DNA from: Pogona vitticeps
Lineage: Eukaryota > Chordata > Lepidosauria > Squamata > Agamidae
Assembly (NCBI RefSeq): GCF_051106095.1
Contig: NC_135791.1
Location: 4,164,501-4,228,500 of the forward strand
Direction of reading: 5' to 3'
DNA length: 64,000 nucleotides
A program made the position numbers and the translations under genes. Within the stretch, counting starts at the first letter, position 1. Each line of letters opens with the position of its first letter. A model generated the notes under the pieces. That model had not been told where the DNA came from, did not search any database, and saw only the letters and a list, made by a program, of their open reading frames with translations. Positions 22,851 to 34,536 of the stretch are shown here, one piece after another.

Positions 22851-22980
22851 AAAAAAGATGGTCACTGCATAGTTGAGCCGAATCTTGTATACAATTGCAG
22901 CTGTTTTTACAGGTAACCTACTCTCCATCAGGGGAGGGTGAATGAGAGGAAAAGGAAAGGATATAAGACCCCCGATGCAT

Positions 22981-23006
22981 ACACACACACACACACACAC
23001 ACACAC
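22981..23006. repeat. (AC)n microsatellite
   Basis: Thirteen AC units. Confidence 0.93.
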
Positions 23007-23172
23007 GCAGCACCCCCCAAAAAAACTTATGTGTTCATTTCATATAGACTAGGGTGGACAATGTGGTCTTCAGATGCTTTTCTACAACTCTTACCTTTAT
23101 TAGTTGCTATATTGGCTAGAGCTGATGGTAGCCATATCATATTTGCAGGGCTTGCTGCTGCTGTAGACAGTA

Positions 23173-23417
23173 CAGTGGTGCCTTGCTAGACGATGATAAT
23201 CCATTCCACTGAAATTGCTGTCTAGCGAAATCATTGTCTAGCGAAAAGCAAATCGTCGTCTAGCAAAAATCGGTTTGTGAAGCAGGGACCAAACATTGTC
23301 CAGAGAAATTCCCCCATAGGAATCACTGTTTTGCAAATCACTACAGCGATCGCAAAAAGTCAATGTCTAGCAAAAAAAACCTGTCATGCGGGGTAACTGT
23401 CTAGCGAGGCACCACTG
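23173..23417. mobile_element. Tigger-like MITE, short subtype
   Basis: It starts CAGTGGTGCCTTGCTAGACG and ends TGTCTAGCGAGGCACCACTG, with TA duplications at 23171-23172 and 23418-23419. GTCTAGCGAAA is repeated several times inside. 245 bases, no coding capacity. Confidence 0.86.
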
Positions 23418-23602
23418 TACTGAGTGAAATGCAGAGCTTGACAAAGTTACTATCTTTGGGTTGTAACTTGGGATGAATCCTCCCTCCTGACTCATCCAGA
23501 TGGCCGCTGGACATGTCAAGTGGGGGCCCTTGGGAACTGGAATCTGGGGAACCATTTCTCCAAGCTTTGACTGTCCGGGCTAGTGGCCTGAACATGAACT
23601 GC

Positions 23603-23722
23603 TGGATAACCCCGTGATTTAGGTCTCTGGTTCCAGAGCCATAGGCTAAGAGTTCAATTCCTCGCTGTGCCTCCTGGACTCAATGATCCACAGGGTCCGC
23701 AGTTCTAAGATGTCGATGATTC
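23603..23722 (+). mobile_element. SINE-I copy
   Basis: CTGCTGGATAACCCCGTGAT, AGAGTTCAATTCCTCGCTGT, then ATGATCCACAGGGTCC and GCAGTTCTAAGATGTCGATG. It carries an internal deletion in the body relative to other copies. Confidence 0.68.
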
Positions 23723-24368
23723 AGCCTGAACTAGCCTCTGACCACTAATCTTCAGACATGAACGAATAAGGCAGGGCAATCTGTCCAATCTTTTAAAGGA
23801 GGAAACAAACAGGAGGGGTGGAAAACAGAAAAACAGCCAAGAAGCCACTGGTGGCGAGGCAACCAGGGGGGAAAAAGTTATTGTATTGTTAGGAACTGCT
23901 GCTGTTCACCTCTCTCTGTGATCCCCTGATTCATCCTTGCTGTTATTTAATGTTTATAAAGCACCTACATTTATGCATGTAAATCTATGCATTTATTTCT
24001 TAAGCACCTCCATTATTACCTCTTTTATATTTCAATCATTGTTGCTGACACATCTCCCCTCTTCTCTGTTCTGTGTAATTAGTTTCAGGTCACCCGAGCC
24101 CCCCCCCCCCCCAACGCTTTTATCCTCTCTAATTTGCTTTATGTAGTTTTAACGATGCTTACAACACTTCACTGCCTCCTCTTCACATGATGGATGTCGG
24201 GCGTCCCCTTCCCAGTTACTTGTCATTTCTTCATCTGCTCTGCTCCCTTTTGTCTCCCACTTAACAACTTCTCTGAGAGCCCACACCGCTTTGCCATTGG
24301 TATGAGAGGACCTCCGCTTGTGGGGAGGGAGAAGAAAGCCATGCGTCATGCCTATTGTATTGGGGTTC

Positions 24369-24604
24369 TTAATAATAAGCACAAACCGTCAAGGCGATTC
24401 CAGTGTATGATGATTCTTTTCAGGGTCTTCCAGGTAGAGAAAATACTCAGAAGTGATTTTTACCCTTCTTTTCATCTTGGGGCAGTTCTGTGACTGTGCA
24501 GCTTGCCCAAGGCTACACAGGCTGTCTCTTCTGAGATGCACAGTAGGGAATTCCCAACCCTTGGCTCAGCAGCCAGATATCTAAACCACTGAGCTATCCA
24601 GCCA
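24369..24604 (-). mobile_element. SINE-II: tRNA-headed SINE with RTE-like tail
   Basis: On the minus strand it starts TGGCTGGATAGCTCAGTGGT, with the tRNA A-box-like TAGCTCAGTGG, and carries the B-box region in degraded form. The middle has the family block TAGCCTTGGGCAAGCTGCAC. The far end is the RTE-like tail next to AATAATA-type repeats. Confidence 0.72.
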
Positions 24605-24620
24605 ACTTTGGGGGATCTTA

Positions 24621-24809
24621 GGTAAAGGTTCCCCTTGACAGTTAGTCCAGTTGTGTCCGACTCTAGGGAGCGGTGCTCATCCCCGTCTCCAAGCCGTAGA
24701 GCCAGCGTTTGGCCGAAGACAGTTTCCGTGGTCATGTGGCCAGCGCTATTAGACACGGAACGCCGTGACCTTCCCACCGAGGTGGTCCCTATTTATCTAC
24801 TTGCATTTA
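24621..24809 (-). mobile_element. Sauria-type SINE, 3' part
   Basis: The plus strand starts GGTAAAGGTTCCCCTTGACA, then GTGTCCGACTCTAGG, and follows the copy at 47038 through the CCACCGAGGTGGTCCCTATT block before stopping. The tRNA-like head is missing. It lies about 15 bases from the end of a SINE-II copy. Confidence 0.8.
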
Positions 24810-26264
24810 CATATTCCTTCAAGATTGTCCCTCTAGATATAAGATCTTTCAGTGGCACATGCCTGAGACGTAAGACATACAAATAAACCTGTGCTCTCTC
24901 CCAGCTGCTCACCTACAAAACAAGAGCAAGCTAAGGGGCCAAATGCAAGTTAGATGGAAGCTCGTGTTAGAACAGCAGACTTTATTTTCCTGTTTAAGGA
25001 GCACTGCTTCTCCATGTGGAATCAGTATTTAGTCCAGAAAAGTTCCCTGTTGGAAATGAAAAGCCATCATGCATATAAAAATAACCAGTGTTTGGTGTGG
25101 AGCAGAGACAGAGAGAAAACCCAATAGACCTAGGCATCTTAAGCAAACATTTGGCCAGATGCAAATTGCTATAATTCCTTGTTCTTCTCGGAAGCCAATT
25201 GTCTGTCACCTTTTCTGCCATTTGTTAGATGGCAATAGTTAGTTGCACATATGACATCACTTCCACATGAATGAAAGAAAATTATAGGGGCTTCCATAAC
25301 TGAGTCTAGGGTTTTCTCTCCTGCTCTATTTCTGAACAATAAATGCCCTTCCTCTCTCTCCCCCCTCCCCCTGGTATTACTGAACTACAAGGTCTAATCT
25401 AATTACTCTTTCTTAATAGCTGAAACTTCACACGCCTCTCGTACTGTACTCTGCTGGTGAAAACACCAGGTACACTGGACATCGGATGCTCAACCTTCTG
25501 GCCATTCTCCCTCCATCTGGATCTTAGGCTTACATTCCCTTTGGATACAAATAGCTTTACTGAACATGGTGGAGCAGTTGCCTGGTGCAGCTTAGTACAA
25601 ACATCGAACAGAAAACAAGGCGGCGGGAAGCATGAATCACAAGCTGCCTTTGCTGTGCCTGCTTTCCTTCCCATTGCTTGGAGGGCTTCCACAAGCGATA
25701 AATCAACTGGATCAAAATTGCTCTCCAGACAAGTACCCCTTTTATGTACATCTCGGTGCCCCTTCCCGAGCCAGGAAGCAAAATTACGAAGGATAACATA
25801 TTAACACCCGCAAAGGAGCATGCGTTGCAAGGAACAGCAGGCTGGGGGGGGCGGGGAAGGGAGGGAAGCAGCAGGAAGAAGCTGGTTTATAAGGTGCTGC
25901 GATCACGTCCCGGGATCGGGCAAAGGAATGTTGCAGGACTTGGAGACGGTGTTCCTAACAAATGGGATGCTCCTGCATTTTGCAATAACCCTCAATTAAG
26001 CCTTGCCTGGCTCAAAGGGAAGAGGAGGAGGGAGTGGTTGCTTAATCCAGAGTCACTCCCAGATTGGAAGATGCAAACAAGAGGGATTCGAAAAGGAAAT
26101 CTGTGAACATGCCAGATGGTTTGCTGGGCAGGTGCACCGAGGTTTTAGCTGGACAGGCCTCAACTCCTGCTCCCCAAGGAGAAGCGTTTGCATGGAAATT
26201 ATTGTTGGTAGTTTTTTTTTCCTGCATTTTTCGGAGAAGATATGGAATGCAAAGTTGGTCCGTC
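24810..26264. other. Spacer, no gene seen
   Basis: Includes a G-rich patch at 25840-25880. No recognised element. Confidence 0.45.
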
Positions 26265-26272
26265 AATGAAAC

Positions 26273-26651
26273 CAGAGGCCCCCAACCCCCGGTCTGCGGC
26301 CCTGTGCCGGTCCGTGGCATGAGCTGGATCGGGCCATGGAGAGAGACCTCCCCCCCATTCACGCACTCCTCCCCACATCCTGTTTACACCTGCATGTGAG
26401 CGAGCAAGCAAACGCCCACATGAGCACTGTGCTGCCCTTTGCGCATGCGCACAAGCATATGCGCCCCCACATGAGCGCTGTGTTGCCCTTTGCACATGCG
26501 AACAAGCATGCATGCCCCTGCACAAGTGCTGCGCCGCCCTTCGTACATGTGCACAAGCACAAGTATGCACCTTCGTGCATGCACATGAGCGCAGGGGAGT
26601 GCCTCGCCTTCCCTAGCTGGTCCATGGGGCTAAAAAGGTTGGGGACCACTG
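26273..26651. mobile_element. hAT-like element with internal 51-bp tandem repeats
   Basis: It starts CAGAGGCCCCCAACCCCCGG, followed by GTCTGCGGCCCTGTGCCGGT. It ends GGTTGGGGACCACTG, so the ends are inverted repeats of hAT type. The flanking 8-mers AATGAAAC (26265-26272) and CATTAAAC (26652-26659) match at 6 of 8. The interior (about 26370-26590) has three to four units with a 51-base period, marked by GCCCTT at 26434, 26485 and 26536. Because 51 is a multiple of 3, the array makes long meaningless open frames on both strands. Confidence 0.78.
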
Positions 26652-26659
26652 CATTAAAC

Positions 26660-28564
26660 CCTCCAACAGAGCATGGGAGAAAGACCTATCTCGCTTAGAA
26701 ACATGCTAACCCTGAAACCAAAGGTTCACCTTCTTTACATCATAAAATGCAAAGAGAGCTTTCCTTACGAGAAGAACGTTCACAGGAGGCAATCCTGTAC
26801 ATCACATTTCCCAAACCAATGTTTTTCAGATGCGGTTGGACTCCAGTTCCCATCATGTCAGTTGGGACACCCTCTGCAGGGGGCCAGGTTTGGTTGTACC
26901 TTACTTGGTCTCTCAGCTGGTACTCGATGAATTCCTGGAAGAGTTTAGTAATTTTGGCTATGGTATCAATGAATAATCTATACTGTACTGCAATATCAAG
27001 CTAGCCCAGATGTGTGTCAACATGATGTTGAAGCTCCTGCCTCTTGGGTCAGCTGAGGACACTGAATAGGAACATAGGAAAAGCCCTGCTGGATTTCAGC
27101 ATCTGACTCAGCTCCCTGTCCCAAGCAGTGGTCAGCCAGATGGCTTCTGATGGTCCATGAGCTGTCCGTTATGGCAACTGTAAAAGCCCATTTGACGTAT
27201 CTAGCCAGAGAACGGGCTATATTTTTGGACTCCGTGCTAGCTGACTACAACTTCTGCTAGCATGGAGCTCACTTTGCCAACTGCGGGACTCGGTGTTGTA
27301 TGCAGGAATTTTGTGGGTTTAACTACAGTCAGATGATTTTTTTGGGTATAATACAGAGGCAGAAGGCAATCAAACCACAAGTAAAATTTCCTTCATGGGT
27401 GGTTCAGGTTTTGGATGCTTTGCTGGATATACAGGAAGCCAGTTTTGGAAGGACAAGAATAACTGCAGGGAAGCAGCCAATTGCGAAGGGCTGGCATGAA
27501 ACTTCATGGTGCTTATGTTTGGGTAATGCCAGCGACCCATTTCCTGTCTTTCTTTCCTACTACTTTATTCAAATATGATGGTCCACAGCACTAGTTTTGC
27601 TATGTGTTTTTGGAAAGAGGGAAGGGACCCTCAAACAGTCTTCTCCTCTTTAAGTTCTCAGCTGTGTAGACCAGCAGGCATTCCCAGTGAGATGCTCTCC
27701 AAAACGGTTGGAGAAAACGGAACACTATAGCTGGCTGTGTAATTATGGGAGTTGCAATCCAGAACATCTGGAGGGAACCAGCTTGCAGAGGCTGGCTAAT
27801 TGCACCCATCTTTCAGAAAGTCAGTGGGGAGAAGGAATCAACAGAGCTCCTCGTCCTCATTGCAGTGATTGCTGCAGCAGTTGTGTTGACCTCCTCGTCA
27901 ACTTCAAGGATGGTCAAGGGAGGACAAAGCCTTCAGCAGGATCTCCCTGTCAGATATCACCCATAAAGCCACAAGTGGTATTCGGATCAGCATAACTGGG
28001 CACCAGAGCCAGGACCCATTCATCAGAGGTGAGCAGAACCAGCCTGTGGAGAACGTGTGACCTTCAGATCGTTGACCGTGAAGTCCATCAGTCCTAGCCA
28101 GCCTTGCCCATGGTGAAGGACTGCGAGATCAGAAACCCATCAACACCAGAGGGCTGCACTTTCTCCATCCTTGTTCCAGATCCTCCCTTCCTTGTCCTCT
28201 TCCTCCTCCTCTTCTATGTGCAAGAAGCAATGTGACTAGAGTGTTGTTTACATCTGGTGCTCTCTTTCACAGTCAATATGTAAGTTGGGACCAGAGGGGG
28301 CAGGGGCGGGGAGCCAAAGGGGGGGGGCTGATGAAAGCAGTGAGGAGGAGAAAGAAAAGGAAGTGGGCCCAGCCAGAGATGGGGTGGTGGTGTCACCAAA
28401 TGTATCTAGCAAAATTATGCACACACTCATTCAAAATAAAAAAAAAAATCTGGAACCAACATCGGCTGCAAGGAAGTATATCAAATAATGTTTTGTTGCA
28501 CCAGGCTCTTCTCCATGTCGATCAGCTGTTTTTAATCACTGTCTTCCAAAGCATGGGTCCAGAA
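26660..28564. other. Spacer with MITE and repeat scraps
   Basis: 27067-27165 (AACATAGGAAAAGCCCTGCT) and 27740-27775 (GGGAGTTGCAATCCAGAACA) look like scraps of common squamate repeats. No gene seen. Confidence 0.45.
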
Positions 28565-28785
28565 AACAGCGGAAGCCATTTTGCAAAGCCGACGATCAGC
28601 TGTAAAGATCGTCGTGGTGCGAATAAACGGTCCGCGAAGCACGGACCAAATTGTTGTGAAGCGGAATTCCCCCACTGAAATGCCTGTTTTGTGAATCACT
28701 ATAGCGATTGCAAAAAGTGTGCAAAAAGTCATCGTCTTGCGGTTTTCTTGTTTATCAGGGTCGTCGGTCATGCGGGGCACCACTG
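28565..28785. mobile_element. Tigger-like MITE, one end missing
   Basis: The right end TCATGCGGGGCACCACTG followed by TA is clear. Inside, GAATTCCCCCACTGAAATG and TCACTATAGCGATTGCAAAA match the 23173 subtype. The left CAGTGGTGCC end is not visible, so the left boundary is approximate. Confidence 0.7.
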
Positions 28786-28787
28786 TA

Positions 28788-29024
28788 CTAATAATTATTT
28801 GCTGGAAATTCTGAGTCATGGCGAACATTTTCAGGGTTTTGTAGGTCGAGAACCCTCAGAAGTGGTTTCCCCTTTCCCTTTTCCTGCTGCCATTTTGGGA
28901 CAGTGCAACTTGCCCAAGGCTACCCAGGCTGGCCCTTCTCCCAGGAGGTGGGAGGGGGGTGTCATTAAATGCCCGACGTCTGGCTCTGGAGCCAGGGACC
29001 TGACTCATTGAGCTACCCTGCCAG
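28788..29024 (-). mobile_element. SINE-II copy
   Basis: The minus strand starts GCTGGCAGGGTAGCTCAATG and contains GGGTAGCCTTGGGCAAGTTG. It ends at the TA duplication of the Tigger-like MITE at 28565-28785, so the two elements touch. Confidence 0.7.
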
Positions 29025-29199
29025 CTAAATTAGTCAGTGCTTTAAGTCAAATGCTGCCTCTTGTTCGAGGAAGTGCCCTCTGCAAATGGGGCAGAAATCT
29101 CTCAACAGAGAAAATACCCCAAAGGAAGAAATCTCCCAGCAGCAACGAACAGACAGAAAATGATTTGAATGTTACACCATAAGAAGGAACATGCCCTGG

Positions 29200-29440
29200 A
29201 AAGCTTTACTGAAAAGAAGCATTTTGATATCTTTGCTCAGTGTTAGGAGAGAGGAGGCCTGGCACAGCTCTGCTGGCAGGGCGTTCCGTAATGTAGTAGC
29301 CACCACCGAGAAGGTCCGGTTCTTAGTTGTTGGTTTCCAAGCCTCCCTCGGGGTGCCAGCCTGCAACATCATAACCCGGGTGGCACAGGTGGCATGGGTG
29401 GATGATCTCAGGGAGAGGCGCTCTGACAAATAAGGGCTGT
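29200..29440 (-). repeat. Interspersed repeat fragment
   Basis: GAGGCCTGGCACAGCTCTGC, then CAGGGCGTTCCGTAATGTAG and CCACCGAGAAGGTCC, parallels the right half of the repeat at 59120-59275. Open frames here are by-products. Confidence 0.5.
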
Positions 29441-29689
29441 GCTGTCCTCCTTTAGTCAAGAATCACCCGTGGTCGGAACACTTTAAAAGAGCAGCTTCTC
29501 TCCTGGCTAAGGTTTATTCAAAAGCATAGCACTATTACTGTGTGTTATTAAGATTCAAAAGACTCCTCAGCAGTTGTGCATTGCACATTGCCTTAATGAC
29601 CATGCACAATACATGGAGGTGAGAGATCTACCACTCTTGTAGTTAAGCAAACGGAACCTTAAAGAGCAGCTACCCCAGAAGGTTACCCT

Positions 29690-29900
29690 TTCAACATACA
29701 TTAAGAGCATCTGCAAAAGATGAGTGAGTTACAGGCCATCAAGCTGGAATGGACTTCTAGGGACCTTAATAGAGCCTTCAAGATAAATGAGATATTTAAG
29801 GAGTGGTTTTTACCACCTCCCAGAGAGTTCCCTTGACTCAGTGGGGATTCGAACCCAGGCCTCCTATCTATCTAGTCTATCACTCTATGCACTACACTGC
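29690..29900 (-). mobile_element. SINE-III: tRNA-headed SINE, another family
   Basis: On the minus strand the head has GCAGTGTAGTGCATAGAGTG and the B-box-like CTGGGTTCGAATCCCCACTG. The body reads TTAAATATCTCATTTATCTT then GAAGGCTCTATTAAGGTCCC. Confidence 0.65.
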
Positions 29901-30472
29901 ATTATCTCCAAAAGATAAAGAACGGGTAATTTCTCATGTGCTAGAAATTTAGGGCAGCTGGGACGCCATCAAAATGCGGCCACATTGCTTCATTGAATGA
30001 AGCTCAGAGATTGTACGTCCCTCCAATATATGGTGAGAATTACAGTAGGAATTAAATGAACCAAAGATCAGTAAGTTTTTTTTTTTTTTAAAGTAATTTG
30101 TTCCTCTTACTCATTATAGCATTTTAAAAAACAACAACACACTGCTCTCATTGCAAATTTGGAAAAACAACTTGTGGCTGAGGCTTATTGTGTCATTTCT
30201 CACTTTTTCACTACTCATCGCTCACTGTTTGTGGAAAGATTGTTAGAAAAGATAGAATTCTGTTCAGAAGGCAACTTAAATTAAATTAAATTAAAATTAA
30301 TCGAAAACTAACTTGGAAGTGTAACTGGAATAGAACACACGATGGGGCCAGCGCGCAACAAGGAACGCAGGCACGGACGCCCTATCTGGTTGCAATTTCT
30401 CGCCATGACATATCCCACTGGATTTATGCTGGTGTAAATAAAGAGGCTGTAAATTGGGTGCAAGCAAACAGT

Positions 30473-30710
30473 GCTGGCAGGATAGCTCAGTGGTTTAGGT
30501 AGCTTAGCCGCGGAGCCAAAAGTTGGGCGTTCGATTCCATCACTGTGCATTCCGGAAGAGCCAGCCTGGGTAGCCTTGGGCAAGCTGCACAGTCCCAAGG
30601 AAGGGAATGGAAAACCACTTCTGAGTGTTCTCTACCTGGAAAACCCTGATAAGGGTTGTCAATCAGATTAGAGCCAATGGCACAGGATGATGATTAATAA
30701 ATAATAAATA
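30473..30710 (+). mobile_element. SINE-II copy
   Basis: The plus strand starts GCTGGCAGGATAGCTCAGTG and has a B-box-like GCGTTCGATTCCAT. GGGTAGCCTTGGGCAAGCTG and AAAACCACTTCTGAGTGTTC follow. The RTE-like tail is decayed, ending in AATAAATAATAAATA. Confidence 0.75.
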
Positions 30711-32212
30711 GCATTTTGGTGGTTGTTTTTGCCATGTCAGCTGCCTGCCTTCTCATTACCTCCTAAATTAACTCATTGCAGTTAAATGTGTCATGTGCAG
30801 GTCGTTTCTTCCAGTCTTCAGCAAGGCACCCATAACTTCACGCCTTCTTCTCTCTCCCTCCCTTCCCGGGTCTCCCAAACTCTCCTATACAACATTCACA
30901 GCCTTCAGAAACTCTGGGAAAATATCCCACTCTATTATCCTGCCCTTTGCTACAGGCCAGGTGCCTGGGATTACACTTTGTGGAAATCCACACTTGCTTA
31001 ATTTTGTGAAACGAGTGCTCACATGCCAACCCTCCTCTAAGCAGCATCTTCGGGTTTGTACGTCCTGGTCTTCAACACCGAGGACTTGACGGTGGGCATC
31101 TCTTTAGGGGAGGAAAATCTGTCCGACGGGATTCAAGCCCTGTCTTGCTCAAGAGTAGGAGACACAGTGGAAGAGGCTCAGCCAAACTTTGGGATCCCAT
31201 GTGCCATCTTTGCCCCATGCTCACCGTCTCCGACACATACCCGTTGCCTGTCTCAACTCAGTTGACGCTACGAGACTTGGATCTCTTTCACTTTTTAATT
31301 TTTCTTGGCCACGTCATTGTTTTCATTCTCCCCGTGCTGGTGAAAAAAAAACACACATACACACACGCACGCCCTTACCTGGTGAGCGTTCTGGTCTTCC
31401 TTACAGGTCTTGCCCCTCTCTGCTCTTCCCATCTGTGGCATTGAATGTCTCTCCTCTCAGTTAAAGGCCATCCAACCTCAAGGGCTCCTCCCGGCTTTCT
31501 CAGAGCGTGGAGGAGGACGAGGGAGTGACGAAGTTGGAGGAGGAGGAGGAGGTAGACGCACATCCAAAAGGCAGCGTTCCAGGGGTGGAGCTGGGTTTTT
31601 AAGTCAGCTTCCTCGCACACCCTTGCTTCTTTGCTGCCAAGACAAGTGGAAATAGCAACCAATAGCTGGGTGTCTGGTATAAACATGCCAGAAAAAGATC
31701 CAGGATACCAAGGAGGTTTTGGAGTTGCTGCTGCTGTTCCTCCTCCTTTTCTTCTTCTTGTCTTCTTCTTCACAAAGGTGATGAGGCTCATCGCTATGCT
31801 ATAACATCTCTGGCACTGATATCACATTTTCTCCCCTCCATGCTTGTTACTCTTCTGTGCAGTCAAGTGGCTTCTGGCACGCAGTGACCCCCTTAGGGTT
31901 TTGGAGGCCTGTGAGATGTTCAAGGAAACGTTGATCCTTATCGTCATCTTCTGCTGAGCTTCCATGACCAACGGGAAATCTGAACCCAAGGCTCTCGAAC
32001 CCCGGGCCAACCCTGGCAAGAGCAGCAGCCATAGATGGCTTGCTGGTGTCTCTGCAATCGGTCGGCTCCTCTTATTGCGCTTGCAGTCTACATGCGCTTA
32101 GCTTCACAAAACGAAAAGGGATTTATTGGAGTTTTACACAAATTATACAGTGTTTCACACAAAGCTTTAAAGGCAGTGGCAAAGTGCCTTACCGCTAGCA
32201 AGCTTGATCATG
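30711..32212. other. Spacer, no gene seen
   Basis: Open frames up to 138 codons (31375-31791, minus) follow GA/CT-rich composition and resemble no known protein. Confidence 0.45.
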
Positions 32213-32223
32213 ATGTGTGTGTG

Positions 32224-32284
<61 letters not shown>

Positions 32285-32316
32285 AGTGAGTGAGTGAGTG
32301 AGTGAGTGAGTGAATG
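32213..32316. repeat. (GT)n then (GAGT)n microsatellite
   Basis: GT units to about 32280, then GAGT units to about 32314. Confidence 0.95.
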
Positions 32317-32827
32317 TGTGCATGCACAAACATGCCTGCATGCATGCACAGAATTATTAAGGTGCTCTCAGGCTGTGCTGAACCAGCTAGCCTCAACTTA
32401 CCTCTTAACCGTGTTGTGATTTCCCCACATTTATCCCATTATCGTAGATGAATACATCACACATCACACCATGCACCAAAGCAAATGGAGGAACAATGAA
32501 GCAATCAACACAGAAAAATAAACTTCCCTAGGATTGGAAAAGTCCCACCTTTCAATTAGATAACCCAACACAAAAACGTGATACAAGGGGAACCCTCTCT
32601 TTCCTTGTCAGACATTGCAGGCAAACAGATCACAGCATCTATCAATGCTTCCCTGATGCCCTCATACATCGATCGATATAGACTCTTCCAACCGGCACGA
32701 CGTGTGCTTTACGACTCCATGCTCCCCCACCTTGCAGTCCTGAGAGTGATGATTTTTGACTGTTAAAGGCATTGTACCTGAGGATCCCAGGGCAAAAGGA
32801 AGCCCCAGGCAACCTCAAGACCTTAAA

Positions 32828-32963
<136 letters not shown>

Positions 32964-33713
32964 GAAGTATTCAATCAATTTAAATTAAATTTTAAGGGTG
33001 ACAGTGGATGACCTCATCAGCTTCCAGCGGGATAAATTCACACCAACAGGATTTTGCTCATTATGTACCAAATCTATAACATTACATTGATGAAAGCGTC
33101 ACGATACAGTATCTGGTCTCCTTCTACCCCACCCCTTTGGAGTTTCTAAAAACATTAATGATTTAGAAATACTGGAGGAGGGGGTTTGCAAATATTCCAC
33201 CTGGCTCTCAAAACTATGTGTTTCTTAGTGACTCTGGCAGCTGTCTTGTCCTCACTGGGATTTTTTCTTTCTTTCTTTTTCCTTCTTTTCGATTTCTTTT
33301 TTTCTTCATTGCCTTTCTCTTCTTTTCCTGATTTTGCTAGGAGGAGCTTCTCGTTTCTTTTCGAGCGTTTTGTTTTGTTGTGCTAACTTCTGACTATCTC
33401 TCCGCTTCCTTATACCCGCCTCTACGTTCTCACTGGGCACCAAACCTGGTCTCAGATAAACATCACTGATGTTTACACCCTGCCTATTGGGCTCCAAGGC
33501 AGCACAGGACTAATAGTTACCGGAGGCACAGCAGAAGAGGAGCAGCCATCAAACAAACAGGGAATCAACCTGCTGAACTGATCAATCAACAAAGCTCTGA
33601 TGGTTTGACCTACATGGCCTGGGACCAAGGCATCTGGAACACTGCCTGCTCTTCTAAGAACCTCCTGAGATATAATCTTCTGAAGACCATTCTCCACCTT
33701 CATGCAGAGGGTA

Positions 33714-33862
33714 ACTGCTGGGTAGCTTGGTGTTTTAGGCATCTGGCTGTGGAGCCAAAAGTTGGGAGTTCGATTCCCCAGTGGGCCTCCTTGACAGAGG
33801 CTGGACTGGATGATCTACAGAATCCCTCCCAGCTTTGCAATTCTGAGATTATTATTATCATG
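33714..33862 (+). mobile_element. SINE-I copy, first of a tandem pair
   Basis: ACTGCTGGGTAGCTTGGTGT, GTTGGGAGTTCGATTCCCCA, CTTGACAGAGGCTGGACTGG, ATGATCTACAGAATCCCTCC, ending ATTCTGAGATTATTATTATC. A second copy in the same direction follows immediately. Confidence 0.75.
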
Positions 33863-33990
33863 GATAGCTCAGTGGCTTAAGTCTTTGGCTGCAGAGACTG
33901 GGAGTAAAATTCACCACTGTGTCTCCTTGATAGGGACTGGATTCAATGATCCATTTGGGTCCCATCCAGCTTTACAGTTCTAAGAGTATG
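33863..33990 (+). mobile_element. SINE-I copy, second of a tandem pair
   Basis: ATGGATAGCTCAGTGGCTTA starts directly after the ATTATT tail of the previous copy, then CTTGATAGGGACTGGATTC, AATGATCCATTTGGGTCCCA and TTTACAGTTCTAAGAG. Its B-box region is damaged. Confidence 0.72.
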
Positions 33991-34372
33991 AACGTACAGG
34001 AGAAGAATGAATTTTTAAGGGGTGTGAAGGAGGAGCATGAGGTTGTGGCCTGGGGGACATGAAAACATTGTCAAGGCTATAGCCAGGTTTTCATAAAATG
34101 CAATAACCGTCATAGAGGAACATGCAAAACTGCAGCAGTTGAAACACAGAAATCTTGGTGTTTGTATGTGGAATTTAGAGCACTAGAGAAGCGTGAGAAA
34201 AGAAGTATTAAAAAAGGGTGGGGAGCCCTAATCAACATTTGTATGGCACTTTCTAAAAATGCTGAATATTTTACATGCCCAATGTTTGCTGCTGTTATTT
34301 GAGGTTGATGGGTTATTAGTTTTTTCTTGGGGCAGCTGCATTTTCCACTAAATTTCTTCTAAAGTATATTTA

Positions 34373-34536
34373 AAGGAAGGAAGGAAGGAAGGAAGGAAGG
34401 AAGGAAGGAAGGAAGGAAGGAAGGAAGGAAGGAAGGAAGGAAGGAAGGAAGGAAGGAAGGAAGGAAGGAAGGAAGGAAGGAAGGAAGGAAGGGAGGGAGG
34501 GAGGGAGGGAGGGAGGGAGGGAGGAAAGGAGGGAGA
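34373..34536. repeat. (GGAA)n then (GGGA)n microsatellite
   Basis: About 118 bases of GGAA units pass into GGGA units; one strand is entirely purine. Confidence 0.95.

Noticed and set aside
26199-26698. Histidine- and cysteine-rich open frames of 85-123 codons on both strands
   Set aside because: They come from the 51-bp tandem repeats inside the hAT-like element.
30473-30560. Possible true tRNA gene
   Set aside because: The A-box and B-box-like motifs belong to the SINE-II head, which recurs at many sites with a SINE body; the cloverleaf is not maintained.
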